From Hyalella azteca (taxonomy: Eukaryota; Arthropoda; Malacostraca; Amphipoda; Hyalellidae), in the NCBI RefSeq assembly GCF_000764305.2, contig NW_025931515.1, positions 62,001-126,000 of the forward strand: DNA of 64,000 nt, given 5' to 3'. The position numbers were made by a program, and so were the translations under genes. A model generated the notes under the pieces. That model searched no databases and had not been told where the DNA came from. It saw nothing but the letters and a program-made list of their open reading frames with translations. Positions 21,949 through 33,169 of the stretch are shown one piece after another (position 1 is the first letter of the stretch; each line of letters opens with the position of its first letter).

Positions 21949-22145
21949 ACCCCCTCCCCAACCCTCCTACATATACCCCTGGTACAACCCCCACAACCCC
22001 AACCTCCTCAGTTAAACCCCTCCCCGACCCTCCTACATATACCCCTGGTAATACCCCCACAACCCCAACATTCTCAGTTAAACCCCTCCCCGACCCTCTT
22101 ACCCCTGGTACAACCCCGTCAACCCCAACCTATTCAGTTAAGCCC
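21949..22145 (+). repeat. Tandem decayed copies of the Dll C-terminal segment
   Basis: The last ~66 bp of the Dll coding region, including the stop, recurs about three times immediately downstream at 67- and 66-bp steps (TACATATACCCCTGGTA at 21901, 21968 and 22034, then a shortened copy near 22098). Copy 2 still reads SYIYPWYNPHNPNLLS then stop, but in the +1 frame relative to the gene. Copy 3 has a TAA inside the motif. They lie after the normal stop, so they are probably 3' UTR sequence. Confidence 0.9.
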
Positions 22146-23162
22146 CACCTGATCCCCTACCATCCTACTTAACCCATGACTTTCCTACCTGAACCCTTTA
22201 ACCTATACTTGAATCCTAACCCCAATGAACCCCTAACACTCACCTAACCCCCATTCCACCCCCCTGACCCCTACAAACGCCAGCTTAGTCTCATTCAGCC
22301 AATTTTAAAATTGTTGAAGTTGAATGTCTTAACTAATTACCTAATTACCATTGGTTTAATTACCCATCAATTGTTGAATATTATTACCTGAGCCAACACA
22401 GATAAGGAACCTTACACACAATGTGTAAACTGACGTCGCTAGTACACACATGTGTTGTTTTAAAACATCGGATGTGTTAATTGTTGATGTTAGTGAAGTT
22501 TATTTCAGATGTTGGGATCATGAAGTTTGCTGGGGCAAGTAACATCTTTGAAAGACTCAGATTGCACATCTCTGGGCAGATTTACTTCCATTACGACTAT
22601 TACGTTCATTACTTACGTAACTCTGATTACTTTCATACCACAGAAAGTTGCAATGAGTTTGCTTCAATTTCTTCGTTTAGTTCGAGTTTGATATTAAGTC
22701 CACAGCTCCAGACATTATTTCTATTTCCTTATAATTACTCTTAAAAACTTTTTTGCATGAATTGACAAGTTTTCAATTTAAAACAAGATTTCAAGTTCTA
22801 AATTGAAAATTTAAAAATTAATGTCGTATTGTCGTAGTAATTTGAGTTTCAGATGTGTTTTCACTTAACATATCAACATGATTTGTATCATTGAAGATAA
22901 TAGCTGTTGTAAACATCAACGGACAAATGATAAACAATCAGATTTTAGACATTATTATACTAATTATTTCCAGTGAACACAGTTTACTGACGTATGAATG
23001 TGTGATGTTATTTATAACAACCAAGAGCGGTCCAATAACAGGTTATTGTTGACGTAGGTTATAACTGAAGGTTCTATTCGAGGTGCTCATGCTCGGTGCT
23101 CGCACTCAATGGAATAAATGCGTCACATTGTCTAAATATCGATGCGCTTTGCCGGAACATGC
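22146..23162. other. Dll 3' flank, noncoding
   Basis: No gene seen. C-rich degenerate sequence continues to about 22280 (CTAACCCC words). The first clear AATAAA after the stop is at about 23113; whether it is the Dll poly(A) signal is unknown. Confidence 0.5.
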
Positions 23163-23374
23163 CACTGTTAGAAAAATTACCGTTAACGGTATTACCGGCA
23201 TTTCAGTGGCCGGTCGGCACGTGAAAATAAACACCGTGTCGCCGTTTTTATTCTAATTTAACACTAAAAATCCGTAAAACATCTAATAAAAACGGCGAAA
23301 CAGTTTATTTTAACGTGGCGACCGGCCACTAGAATGCCAGTGGGACCGTTTTTTCACCGTTTTTTCTAACAGTG
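23163..23374. mobile_element. 212-bp CACTA-like MITE, copy 2
   Basis: Same length, termini (CACTGTTAGAAAAATT ... CTAACAGTG) and internal order as 4251-4462, with scattered substitutions. GC flanks both ends (23161-23162, 23375-23376), consistent with a 2-bp target duplication. Confidence 0.88.
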
Positions 23375-23394
23375 GCAGAGAACGGACTTGACAC

Positions 23395-23470
23395 TGTAAT
23401 GTCCTTCAGATGGGTCACAATGACCCACGCAAGGGTAAAATGTGCATTGATATTTGGACAAAGTCTCGCT
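23395..23470 (-). repeat. Dispersed GGGTCAT-type repeat, inverted copy
   Basis: On the reverse strand: TTTGTCCAAATATCAATGCA, then a run ending GTGGGTCATTGTGACCCAT. It matches the family at 2590, 7953 and 38673. GGGTCAcaaTGACCC is also a local palindrome. Confidence 0.5.
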
Positions 23471-23639
23471 TGTTTCTTTGAGTGCTATTGAAAACCTTCG
23501 TCGTGTTATCGGCGGCCACAGGACGGATGGCCGGCCAAAATGCGCTGATAATTTTTGATTAAGTATAAATGTAATATCGTCGTCGCCTTAGCAATAACGG
23601 AGCAACGTTATTATTGAATATTATGTATTGGTTATTTTA

Positions 23640-23890
23640 AGAAGGGTAATAGGTCATCAGCGTCTCGTATACGGCCGTCGGTAATACGGCGGTAATCTTT
23701 TAAATGGTATGCAATACGGTATAGTCTCGGTATACGGTATGCAATGCAGTATAAAATGCGGTATATAATATGGCAATATAAACCAAAGAGAAGTATGGTG
23801 GCAAGTGTTGTACATATCCGATATTTATGAGACTGCTAATGAGTACTATACGGGATGGGTACTATACGGGGTGAGTACTATACATACGTG
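23640..23890. repeat. Degenerate GGTATACGGTATGCAATACGG repeat zone
   Basis: Short words GGTATACGGTATGCAA, ATACGGTATA and GGTACTATACGG recur irregularly. No gene. Confidence 0.55.
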
Positions 23891-24639
23891 GCGGATAGGT
23901 GTTATGGTTTTTAAATAGCTAATGTGAAATAAATATTAAAATCGAATTGAAAAATTATGAACCTGAAGAAATTAAAATCGTGATTTTGTCTGTTAGAATT
24001 TCTAATCAATCGTATTCTTGGTGGCGCTTCAAACAAAGTTGACCGCAGCATTTGTGTTTGTGTTAAGTTTTTAATGAAAACGAAACATAATAATTTTAAC
24101 AATTAAATTGACATGATGACTCAGAGCATTTATTAATCGTTATAAAACGTCAAGGAAAAACTGAAATATTAAACATTTTATAATATCGAAGGAGACAAAA
24201 GGAATTGTAAGCGTTTTGTCCAATTTATTTCATCATTATGAAAGAATAGCTTACTGTGCTACTTTGAATTCTTATTAATCTATTACATCTAAGTAAACTA
24301 ATGAATATTTCTTCAAGTAAATTGTCAAGCTATGCAATACTGACATCGATATTGTCGTTATTATAACACTCGTTGATTTCCAATAAATCATTTCTGAATT
24401 ATAATGAGTGAATTAAAAATTCAATCTGTGCTCCTTTCAATATAATTTCAATTTAATCACTAATCAACATTAATAGTTATCGTTATTTTTTCTATATATT
24501 GATTGTCAAGTTCTGGTTCTTGATTGGATGTGTGTCCAGTTCTACTTAAACATGAGCTGAATTATCGTGGATCGGCCGTTATTTATGGTCTATTATTTTT
24601 AATAGGGTTCTTTTACCGCATAAAATACTTTCAACTATC
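23891..24639. other. Noncoding DNA
   Basis: AT-rich. No gene or structured repeat seen. Confidence 0.5.
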
Positions 24640-24778
24640 TGAATCGGACACTTTTCATAAGAGTCTTAAATGTGGGACACTTTTAACACAAGCCTCATGT
24701 GTGGGATGCTTTCTATACAAGTCTCATGTGTGGGATACTTTCCATACATGTCTCATGTGTGGTATACTTTCTATACAA
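24640..24778. repeat. 29-bp tandem repeat
   Basis: Four to five units of TGTGGGATACTTTCCATACA plus AGTCTCATG, length 29 bp, with substitutions. Confidence 0.8.
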
Positions 24779-26379
24779 GAAATGGTGATGGAATTCACTA
24801 ACGCTACTTCTTGCCTATTACGTCTGACTATTACATCTGACTATTACGTAGCTCAATCGTTTCCCAGCAATAAAAGGAACCAATAAATATTGAATAATTA
24901 ATGTTTTTAAAGGTAAAAAAATGTCTTGAGGTCTGAAAGACAATTTTTTAAAGAAAAATAATTGAAATTACTTTAAAATATTTTGTTTTCGCTGTGTCGA
25001 ATTTTCACACGTTCTTTGTAACTTTATTTGTCCGAAAAAGTTTACAATTGAATGTGTGGGTAGGCAGTTCAGTGGTAGTTGATTTCAATAGTAAATAGTT
25101 TGATAACTTTGCTCATTAAACTGAAGGCTTGTTAAATGAATAAATATTCGCAGTGCCTCAAAATACATTTTTTGGATCTTTCATCGTGTGTTATTTAACC
25201 TATGTTTACAACTTCAATTTGCATTAAAATGTCCTTTCATGAAATAGTATTAGGAAAACATTTATACAAAAGAATTCACTTATAAAGTTTATTATTGAAC
25301 CATCAAAATAAGTACACACGAACAGTAATTTCTTACATTTTTTAATATATGTAAAAAATAAATTTTCTGCTATAACTACTTTACAAAATTTGTTTTTCAA
25401 AACGCGTGTGCAAAAAGTAAGAAGGTATCATACCAATTTCCTTTCTCGGGGTTCATAAAATACTTTTTTTAATATTCAACGAGAAAATCAAACATTGCTG
25501 GTAAAATTCCAGAGTCAAATGATTTGCCTCTCAAGCTAAACAAAAAACTGAATGTTAGACCAAAGGTTAATGGTATACTTTGTCTATTTCATTAAAACAT
25601 ATTAAGACAAAAATATCCACACAATTTTCGTATTAAATTCTGCCACAACATTTCCAGCGCAAAAACAAATGCAGAAAATAAAGAAAGTGTACAAAAATCG
25701 GTCCAGACACCAGCGGAAATTAGGGGATGAAGCGTGGCTGTTACGAGCGCAAAAACTTGCGGCGATGTCCGTTGCGGAAATTACGGCCGAATTATTGCCG
25801 GCCATGTATGGCTGGCCGCTGGCCGCGCATACTACGGCCGTAAATAGTTAATGGTGTGAAGAGAGCTGAAGTTGAACTGACAGCGCACTGTATTATCAAT
25901 TACAGGCGAGCGAGATAAAGTTGAAAAAAGCAAGAGCGTCGTACAACTTGGGGCGATTCTGAGGTGAGTTGAAGTTTGGGTTGAAGGGAGCAGCTCGAGA
26001 CTGATGGCTGTCTAATACTTATCATATGAGAACATGATAACATATATAACATAGAATTTAATGATAATTTAACTTATATACCTAAATGTTGTGTGCTCAC
26101 TTAGTGAATACCACGTTGGTAAAGTAAGCTGATTTAGAGAACGACATGGCGGATATATATCGAGGTGAATATTGAGGGGAAATATAAGTGAAGGATTAAC
26201 TACTGCATTGCATTCGTACACTAATGTACACATTACATACTTCATCGATACAGTACACAATACAAATTAAACAAAATAAATCATTCTTTCAAAAACTTTA
26301 TACGTAATGCGTACAGGATATGATACACGCACTCACACACTGCATACAAATTGCTGGGTGTGTGTCCAGTTGACTAAGC
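24779..26379. other. Noncoding DNA
   Basis: No gene that I can support. 25700-25850 is GC-richer with repeated CGGCC words (GGCCGAATTATTGCCGGCC). Its short open frame (25669-25851) shows no known motif. Confidence 0.45.
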
Positions 26380-26384
26380 AAACA

Positions 26385-26575
26385 TCAACGCTCCCACTTT
26401 ATTGAACACACAACAACGCTCCCAGTTTATTGAACTCACAACAACGCTCCCAGTTTATTGAACACACAACAACGCTCCCAGTTTATTGAACATACAACAA
26501 CGCTCCCAGTTTATTGAACATACAACAACGCTCCCAGTTTATTGAACACACAACAACGTTTTCAGTTTATTGACT
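26385..26575. repeat. 28-bp tandem repeat
   Basis: About seven units of CAACAACGCTCCCAGTTTAT plus TGAACACA (28 bp), nearly perfect in the middle. Confidence 0.92.
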
Positions 26576-27263
26576 CGACCTTGTTGGATACCTAGCGTTC
26601 CAAAGAACTATATTTGCGAAGCACGTTCATTTTTATTCAATTCATGTTTTCCCAAAGTTGGTAGCTAAAAAATTCATTTCTAGGATTAATAAGCACTTTT
26701 TTAGCAGCTGGATACTCAAGAGCCTGACCGTGAACCTTATCTTTCGCCCCTTCATTAATTTTAAATAAAAAATAATTAGATTATTAAATAATAAATAATA
26801 ATTAATTAATACAATAGCGATTTATTTGCCTAAGTTGCTGTCATAATGTCGGAATTTATTCGTGGAAACATATCGCGGAGCTGAACCAATGTTGCGTGCA
26901 CTGAACATCACAGGTGTTCACCGCACCAGCAGGGCGGTCTCGCAAGTGTTCTCTCTCAAATTCTCTTCTTATAACGCTTTAAATTTTGCTAAATGTTATA
27001 ATATCGAAATATCTTCGTTCGTTTTCATACGCTCGCATGTTTTTATTATTTTCAAATAAGCAATGTAGTTCGGCTCTGTCCGGAATCGATATACCTTGCA
27101 ATTTTAGAATCCCGTTTTGCTAATGCCTGTTATTACTATATAATAAAACTTATGTATGCTGATCCAATCCCTTCCTTTGTTTTCTCCAATCATTACCTTT
27201 CATTTCACTAATCCTCCCTTTCCTGCAGCCCTTTCCTAATCTGTCATTAAGAAGAAATTTGCA
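26576..27263. other. Noncoding DNA
   Basis: AT-rich. No gene seen. Confidence 0.5.
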
Positions 27264-27660
27264 GTGCAGGAAATATCCCGACACGATAAGTATCCTGGAT
27301 ACGCGCCCCAACGTATCTGGGATACTTATCGTGTCGGGTTGCTGATTGCACCTGAAAATTTATTCAAAGTGGCAGAAAAGCGAGGCATTGCAAGGGAGGG
27401 AAGGAGGGGGGCGAAAATTGATTTTTTTTTGTTAGAAGCGTATAAATTTAACGCAGAATGTGAAGAGTTTTTTGCATAATTTGACCTAAAATTCAACTAG
27501 AGTTCTATTTCCTATTTTAAATTTTAGAGGGCACGTTTGTAGTTAAATTACATTAGCTGTGTGTTATTATCAACGGGATGAACTATAACGGAAATGACGG
27601 GATTCTGGGTAACGGGATTCTAAAATTGCAGTAATTTTCCAACTGAAGCAATGCGAAGCT
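27264..27660 (+). repeat. 54-bp repeat family, locus 3
   Basis: Head-to-head halves of the unit (ACGATAAGTATCCTGGATAC, then TGGGATACTTATCGTGTCGG) are followed by a flank shared with the loci at 51378 and 57590: TGCACCTGAAAATTTATTC, an AGTGGCA word, and later GACGGGATTCTGGGTAACGG. The head here is inverted relative to itself. Confidence 0.75.
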
Positions 27661-28619
27661 AACCTCCTTGTGAATATAATATTTGAGAAGACAACTCAAC
27701 AAGAGCTAGGAGATTCTTAACGTACAGATATTAACCTATAAAAAAGTTTCAGGTTAACCTTCTGAAGCAATATGAAATATAAGTGTCATGAGTAATTTGC
27801 ATCACAGCTTTATGTAAGTTACCCAAACTGCATTAGATTGATGGATTAAAATACATCACAGAATTTTGAAAATAACCCAAGTTTGCGACTGCGGTTGCAT
27901 GCAAGTGTGTTTAAAAACATGTGGTTTGATTTAAACAAGCATGAACTTGTGTTAGAAATACGTGGGTTGATTTTTAAATGAGTGAAATGATGAGAACTTG
28001 TGGATTTTTTAAACGCAGGAACTGGTTTACCGAACATGCGAGTAGGCGAAAAAAATATCAGGATTTTCAGTACTGTTAATGGGTTCATTTCTATTTACTT
28101 TATCGTGAAATATCTACTTAACTAACGCACTAAATTATTAACATGTGTAAATAAAAGTTTTATTATTATTATGATTTTTTATCTATTAATTTCATAGAAC
28201 CTTTTATATCAAAATTAATCACAGGAAATTTAACCCATTTATCTCCACAATTTTTCACACATTTTCGAACAAATGTGCTTCGCTCCAGAAATTTTCCGGA
28301 TATTTTCCTCAGCTAATCGATATCTCAAACCCTCGTCTCTGTATTTTTCCACCAAAAAGAATAAATTAACTCCAGCAAACTGCCGAGGATTGATCGTTAC
28401 GACGATCAATCATTGCGTTCTGACGCTCCGCCGTGACTCATCAAAAATAACAATTTTTATCAAAAAACAACGCGGATTAAATAGCCGACAATTAGAGACG
28501 TGGGAAGTCGTCTCACTTTTCAGAAAAGTTTCCATCAATAAAATGTTTGCAAAGAATTCTGACATCACGCGTGCGGGCACTGGCGCTGCGTAGCATGGAT
28601 ACGAGAATAGCAGCATTTA
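27661..28619. other. Noncoding DNA
   Basis: No recognised gene. Open frames at 27846-28088 (-) and 28273-28593 (+) have no motif or splice support that I can see. Confidence 0.45.
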
Positions 28620-28842
28620 CTTCACACATTCAACCAATTCAGTCACCGCATAAATTAAACCCTTTCATTCACCTTCACCCAATTCACCCAAGACATTTAC
28701 TCTATAACATTCACCCCCGTACATTCATTTCATACGTTCACCCCATACATTCACCCAATACATTCACCCCATAAATTCACCCCATACATTCACCCATACA
28801 TTCACCCCATACATTCACCCCATTCATTCACCCCATACATTT
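28620..28842. repeat. CATTCACCC(CATA) short tandem repeat
   Basis: Irregular repetition of ACATTCACCCCAT with period about 11-14 bp. It ends at the single N at 28843. Confidence 0.8.
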
Positions 28843-28843
28843 N

Positions 28844-28930
28844 CAAAGTAGCAATGGACGGGTGGAGTCTTGACGTACAAAGTAGCAATGGACAGGTGGA
28901 GGCTTGACGTACAAAGTAACAATGTAGTAC
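28844..28930. repeat. 34-bp tandem repeat
   Basis: About two and a half units of CAAAGTAGCAATGGACAGGT plus GGAGGCTTGACGTA. The left edge is truncated by the N. Confidence 0.8.
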
Positions 28931-31841
28931 GAGTATAAGTGTGAACGAGTAAAATAAAGTAATCATAAATAAAGTATGAAACGTGAATGAAGGAGAGCAA
29001 TGAGAAGAAGAATAAACAAATAATTAATAAATGAAGTATGAAGCATGTGAAGCGAAATGAAATGCAAACAAAGTATTTATCACGAACTTGTAAAATATTA
29101 TAATGTTAAAATATTGCCTCGTATGTACCAAATATTAATATTGTAATGTTAAAATATTGCCTCGTATGTACTAGATATTAATATATTAATATCGCCGCGT
29201 GCAGCGCCATATAACGACGCTGCGTCACGCGACGCGCTCGTTACGTCACAAGCTACGGAAATGCAGCCTGGGATAAAACGTTCAATTTAATCGATTGACT
29301 TTCGAACGTAATGCGTTTATAAACGCGCTATGTTACTTATAATACTTTCTTTGAATCTAAATTTTATTTATAAACTTGCGAAAATACAAATTGGAATGTC
29401 CAGGCCGAAATTTTCTTAGTATTTTTCCAAACGCGTTTGTATCGAACTTAGAAAAAAATATTATTCGATGTTCATCTCACGTAACTTTGCAATACTTATT
29501 ACCTACTATAATAGCTTACTTTTTGCTGCAGTATTTGCTGACCTAAGTACTTCATTTTCTAATGCACTAAGCATTAGAAACTATTGCACTAAGTACTTCA
29601 TTTTCTTCGACATTTATTAACTTAAATTTACATATATTAAAACAGCATTTGAAGTCAAAATAAAAATTGAATTATTTCGAATTATATTTGGTAAATTAAA
29701 TGTATTAAAATCATCATTTCCTCATATTTCCTGCGTTGAGGTTAATCGCTATGAATCTCTGAGTTTCAATACCTCTCGATTTGACTGAAAATTTACTTTG
29801 CTTACCACTATTTACTATAATATTATTGCCATTATTTACAATTTAGCCTTACTCTACGAACCAATACTTACCAATTACTTATCATTACTCGACTTACGAT
29901 TATTTACTTACCAATTTACTTTCTCTAATCCTCATATGACAGACAATCGTCGTCGCTATTAAGCGGTTAGGGCGCCGGGAGGGGCGCCGGGTGGGCGGTT
30001 GCAACAGCCGCGGCAGGGAACGGTTTTAACGTCCGTCTAAACAGGTTCTGTTTCCTGTGTGAGCTGAATACGAAAACCAGCCGCCACACAGAGCCATGTG
30101 TTGTGTTAACACAAACACGCACGTTTAATGTGTAGCGCCGTATTGTGTTAATTCAAATAGAAGAGTCATAAGGTGCCCTGTATTGTGTTAATACAATACA
30201 CTCGTTTACAGAGCCGTATGTTGTGCCGACACAAATATACAAGTCACACAAGGTCTTGTGTTGAGCTAAATCAACACAAGTCTCATTACTATCAAATAAT
30301 TTAATATTAAAAGATATCCAGAAGCAGGATTTCACACTCCATTACAAAAAAATTTTACTTCATACATCACTGCTAAAATACCTAAGTCTTACTTAAATAC
30401 CCAAATAAATAAATTATACTTAATTACAGTATTTATTATTATGAATAATTTAAATTATTTTGTTGTAATTAAAATATTGATCAATTATTAAGTCAAGTAT
30501 TAAATCGCAAGATAAATGATTTAACTCAAAAGTTATCAACTCAACTCATTCAACCTACATTTAGACCACATATTATATACCCCATTTATAGAATAAAATA
30601 TTCATTTATGTTATATTCATATGCAATATATTAAAATATAGTATATTCATATACACTCACACGGCCGACGGCTGGCCGCCTATAAGCCGACCATGATGAA
30701 GGCAGCGTATCAGGTTGATCAGACAGTTGCATTAACAGGTTAACCTTATCAGTGGCAGCCATCTTGCCCACTTCAAACTGTTACAACCTTTCACCTTCTC
30801 CTTTCATAAGGTCTTCTGGCATCAATCATTGCCGCGAGTAAATAGTGAGAAGACCAGACTATAAATGGTGCTTTATTATAAATTAAATTATTATAATGAC
30901 TTCTTATTTCTTCTAGATATATGTAAAAGAAAATTTAGATCTATAGAATGTTCGTTATTATTTTTTAAATTGTAAGAATGACTCCCCTTTTGTTCAAATA
31001 ATTAATAAATTTTGTTCAATAATTGATACAAATTTTATTTGGCTTGTCATATTTTCTTATATCTTTTATTATCTGCTATTTTCCCGACAATGCAATAATT
31101 AGTAATTAAATTACCAAAGTTAATTAATATCAATGATTCCCTATCATCAAAAACTACAGCGTAAATAAAAGAAATTAATGGAAAAAGAAGGCCATTAGAA
31201 GGTTTTACTATAATTAAGATTTTTTTCTAAATTGCACAAAATATTAAGATCCGGCAATAAATTTTAATTCATTTCATTGAACTTACAAACTTCCAATCCA
31301 AGTGCTGCAACCGCTAGATCGTCGATATCTCAGCAACAAATGAAAAACTTGCAACCTAAAATGTTCACCAGGCAAATATTAAATAAAAAGAATATAAAAT
31401 AGGCAAATATAACTAAAATACCCTGGCAATAATATTTGCATACGGTAAAAGGCTTTTACGGTAAAATGAAGCATCTGCTGAGTAAATTGCTTCCACGGCA
31501 AAATATTTATACGGTAAAATATCTGTCCGTATTTCGATAAAATTTCGGAATGTAAAAAAATCATTGTAGAACTTCAGAAGGCGTTCAGTAGAATTAACGC
31601 TTCCAGCAACACGCACCACAACAAAGCTCCGTAAGTACATATCTCGCACATTTATTTATATAAACTAATAGAAATCGCATTGAATGTTTAGCTTGGAACC
31701 TCACATTGTTTTGTTAGTACAGGATTTACAGTTAATATGAGAGCTGAAGCATCATTTTCCCATGCAGCGCCATCATCAGCAGTGCTGCACCTCGCCATTA
31801 CCTCGTCACACCGCCGCAACTGCCTCCATTATAGGTTGCGT
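28931..31841. other. Long noncoding interval
   Basis: No gene seen. 29095-29190 is a two-copy repeat containing TTAAAATATTGCCTCGTATG. 29960-30030 is a GC-rich island-like patch (GGCGCCGGGAGGGGCGCCGG). 30070-30270 repeats TGTGTTAACACAAA words loosely. 30660-30700 has GGCCGACGGCTGGCCGCC. Confidence 0.5.
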
Positions 31842-31975
31842 TCGCATGCGTTCGCATGCGTTCTCATGCGTTCGCATGCGTTCTCATGCGTTCTCATGCG
31901 TTCTCATGCGTTCGCATGCGTTCTCATGCGTTCTCATGCGTTTTCAAGCGTTCACATGCGTTTGCATGCGATATT
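31842..31975. repeat. 10-bp minisatellite (CATGCGTTCT)
   Basis: About 13 tandem units alternating CATGCGTTCG and CATGCGTTCT. The Ser/His/Ala-rich open frames are repeat artefacts. Confidence 0.92.
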
Positions 31976-32689
31976 CTAATATATTCATCTATTTACAGAT
32001 ATTTTGATTAGTCATTATCTTTGCTAAAATATGATAAATAAATTATCCATTCATCCAATCGTTAACATCCAATCGATCATAAATAAATTAAGCATTCATC
32101 CTATCGATAATAAATTAAGCATCCAATCGTTAACTTGCGGTTTTGTTTCAGTTCAAATCGGGAGAACTTATGAAATTAATTTTTACTGGATGTTAATTTG
32201 TGCCACGTTATTTTACATACAAAAGAATTAAGTCTGTCAGGCTATTTTTTCCTCTAAACTTAAAAGAGGCTAGAAATTTGTATAAATTTATTTTTAACTA
32301 AAAACGCAACTAGGTCTCAATTGGCCGCTGATGAATCTGCCATAATCAGGGAGTGAAGGAAATATACATGACAGTTCATGATTCGTGAATGTGTAATTGT
32401 GTATGTTTATGTCAACATCTTCCTGCATTCCAACATTAATTTTATAAATTTCACGCTATTTCCAAGCTGCTCAACTTTATCTTATTCAAGCACTCGACTT
32501 TTATATTTCAAGTTAAACTTTTTAACTCTTCTCATTGCATCTGAATCTCTTTGACATATTTTCTTTTCGAAATTCTTCACTTGTTCTACCTCCAATATTC
32601 AAATTCAACACCGTTTCACCCGTCAAATTCAACGTTCACTCATCAACCTCCACCACTTTTGCTGTATATTCCAAGTGCCTCGTGTTTTA
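31976..32689. other. Noncoding DNA
   Basis: No gene. 32030-32130 repeats AATAAATTAAGCATTCATCC-like units two to three times. Confidence 0.5.
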
Positions 32690-32895
32690 CATGTATTATG
32701 CGAGTCACGTCTGGGCCACACATATATGTGTGTATATTATATGCGTGCATACAATGCGAGTCACGTATACGTGTCAGGGCCACACATATACGTCTATATA
32801 TTATATACGTGCAAATATTATATATGTGTATATATTATATGCGAGCATATATTATATACGTGTATATAATATATGCGTGCATATAATGCGAATCA
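32690..32895. repeat. TA/TG-rich degenerate repeat
   Basis: Repeats CACATATACGTGTATATTAT and ATGCGAGTCACGT words, including a two-copy stretch GCGAGTCACGT..GGGCCACACATATA. Confidence 0.75.
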
Positions 32896-32954
32896 TGCAT
32901 ACGTTTCGTCGCGTGGAGTGACGCTAGGTACGCTCCACCACGTATCTTGTTTGA

Positions 32955-33035
32955 CTCAACAAAATGCAATAAATCAACTGTTGTGAATCAACCGCAGTAA
33001 ATCAACTGTTGTGAATCAACTGCAATAAATCAACT
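32955..33035. repeat. ~27-bp repeat (AAATCAACTGTTGTGAATCA)
   Basis: Three units of AATCAACTGTTGTGAATCAA plus CCGCAGT variants. Confidence 0.75.
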
Positions 33036-33169
33036 CGTTCTTTTCCTTCACTTTCCAGAAACTCGTTTTTCTTTGTTCTGAAACAGGGAAGTCAGTTCAG
33101 CTCCAGCGCAGATCGAAAATTCATATTTCATCAACAGAACATTTCAAATATTGACTATATCCGAAAACA

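Noticed and set aside
22140..22270. Interstitial telomeric repeat (CCTAA)
   Set aside because: CTAACCCC words are irregular and no run of the arthropod TTAGG repeat occurs.
28273..28593. 106-codon + strand frame
   Set aside because: No recognisable motif, no splice or promoter support, and ordinary base composition.
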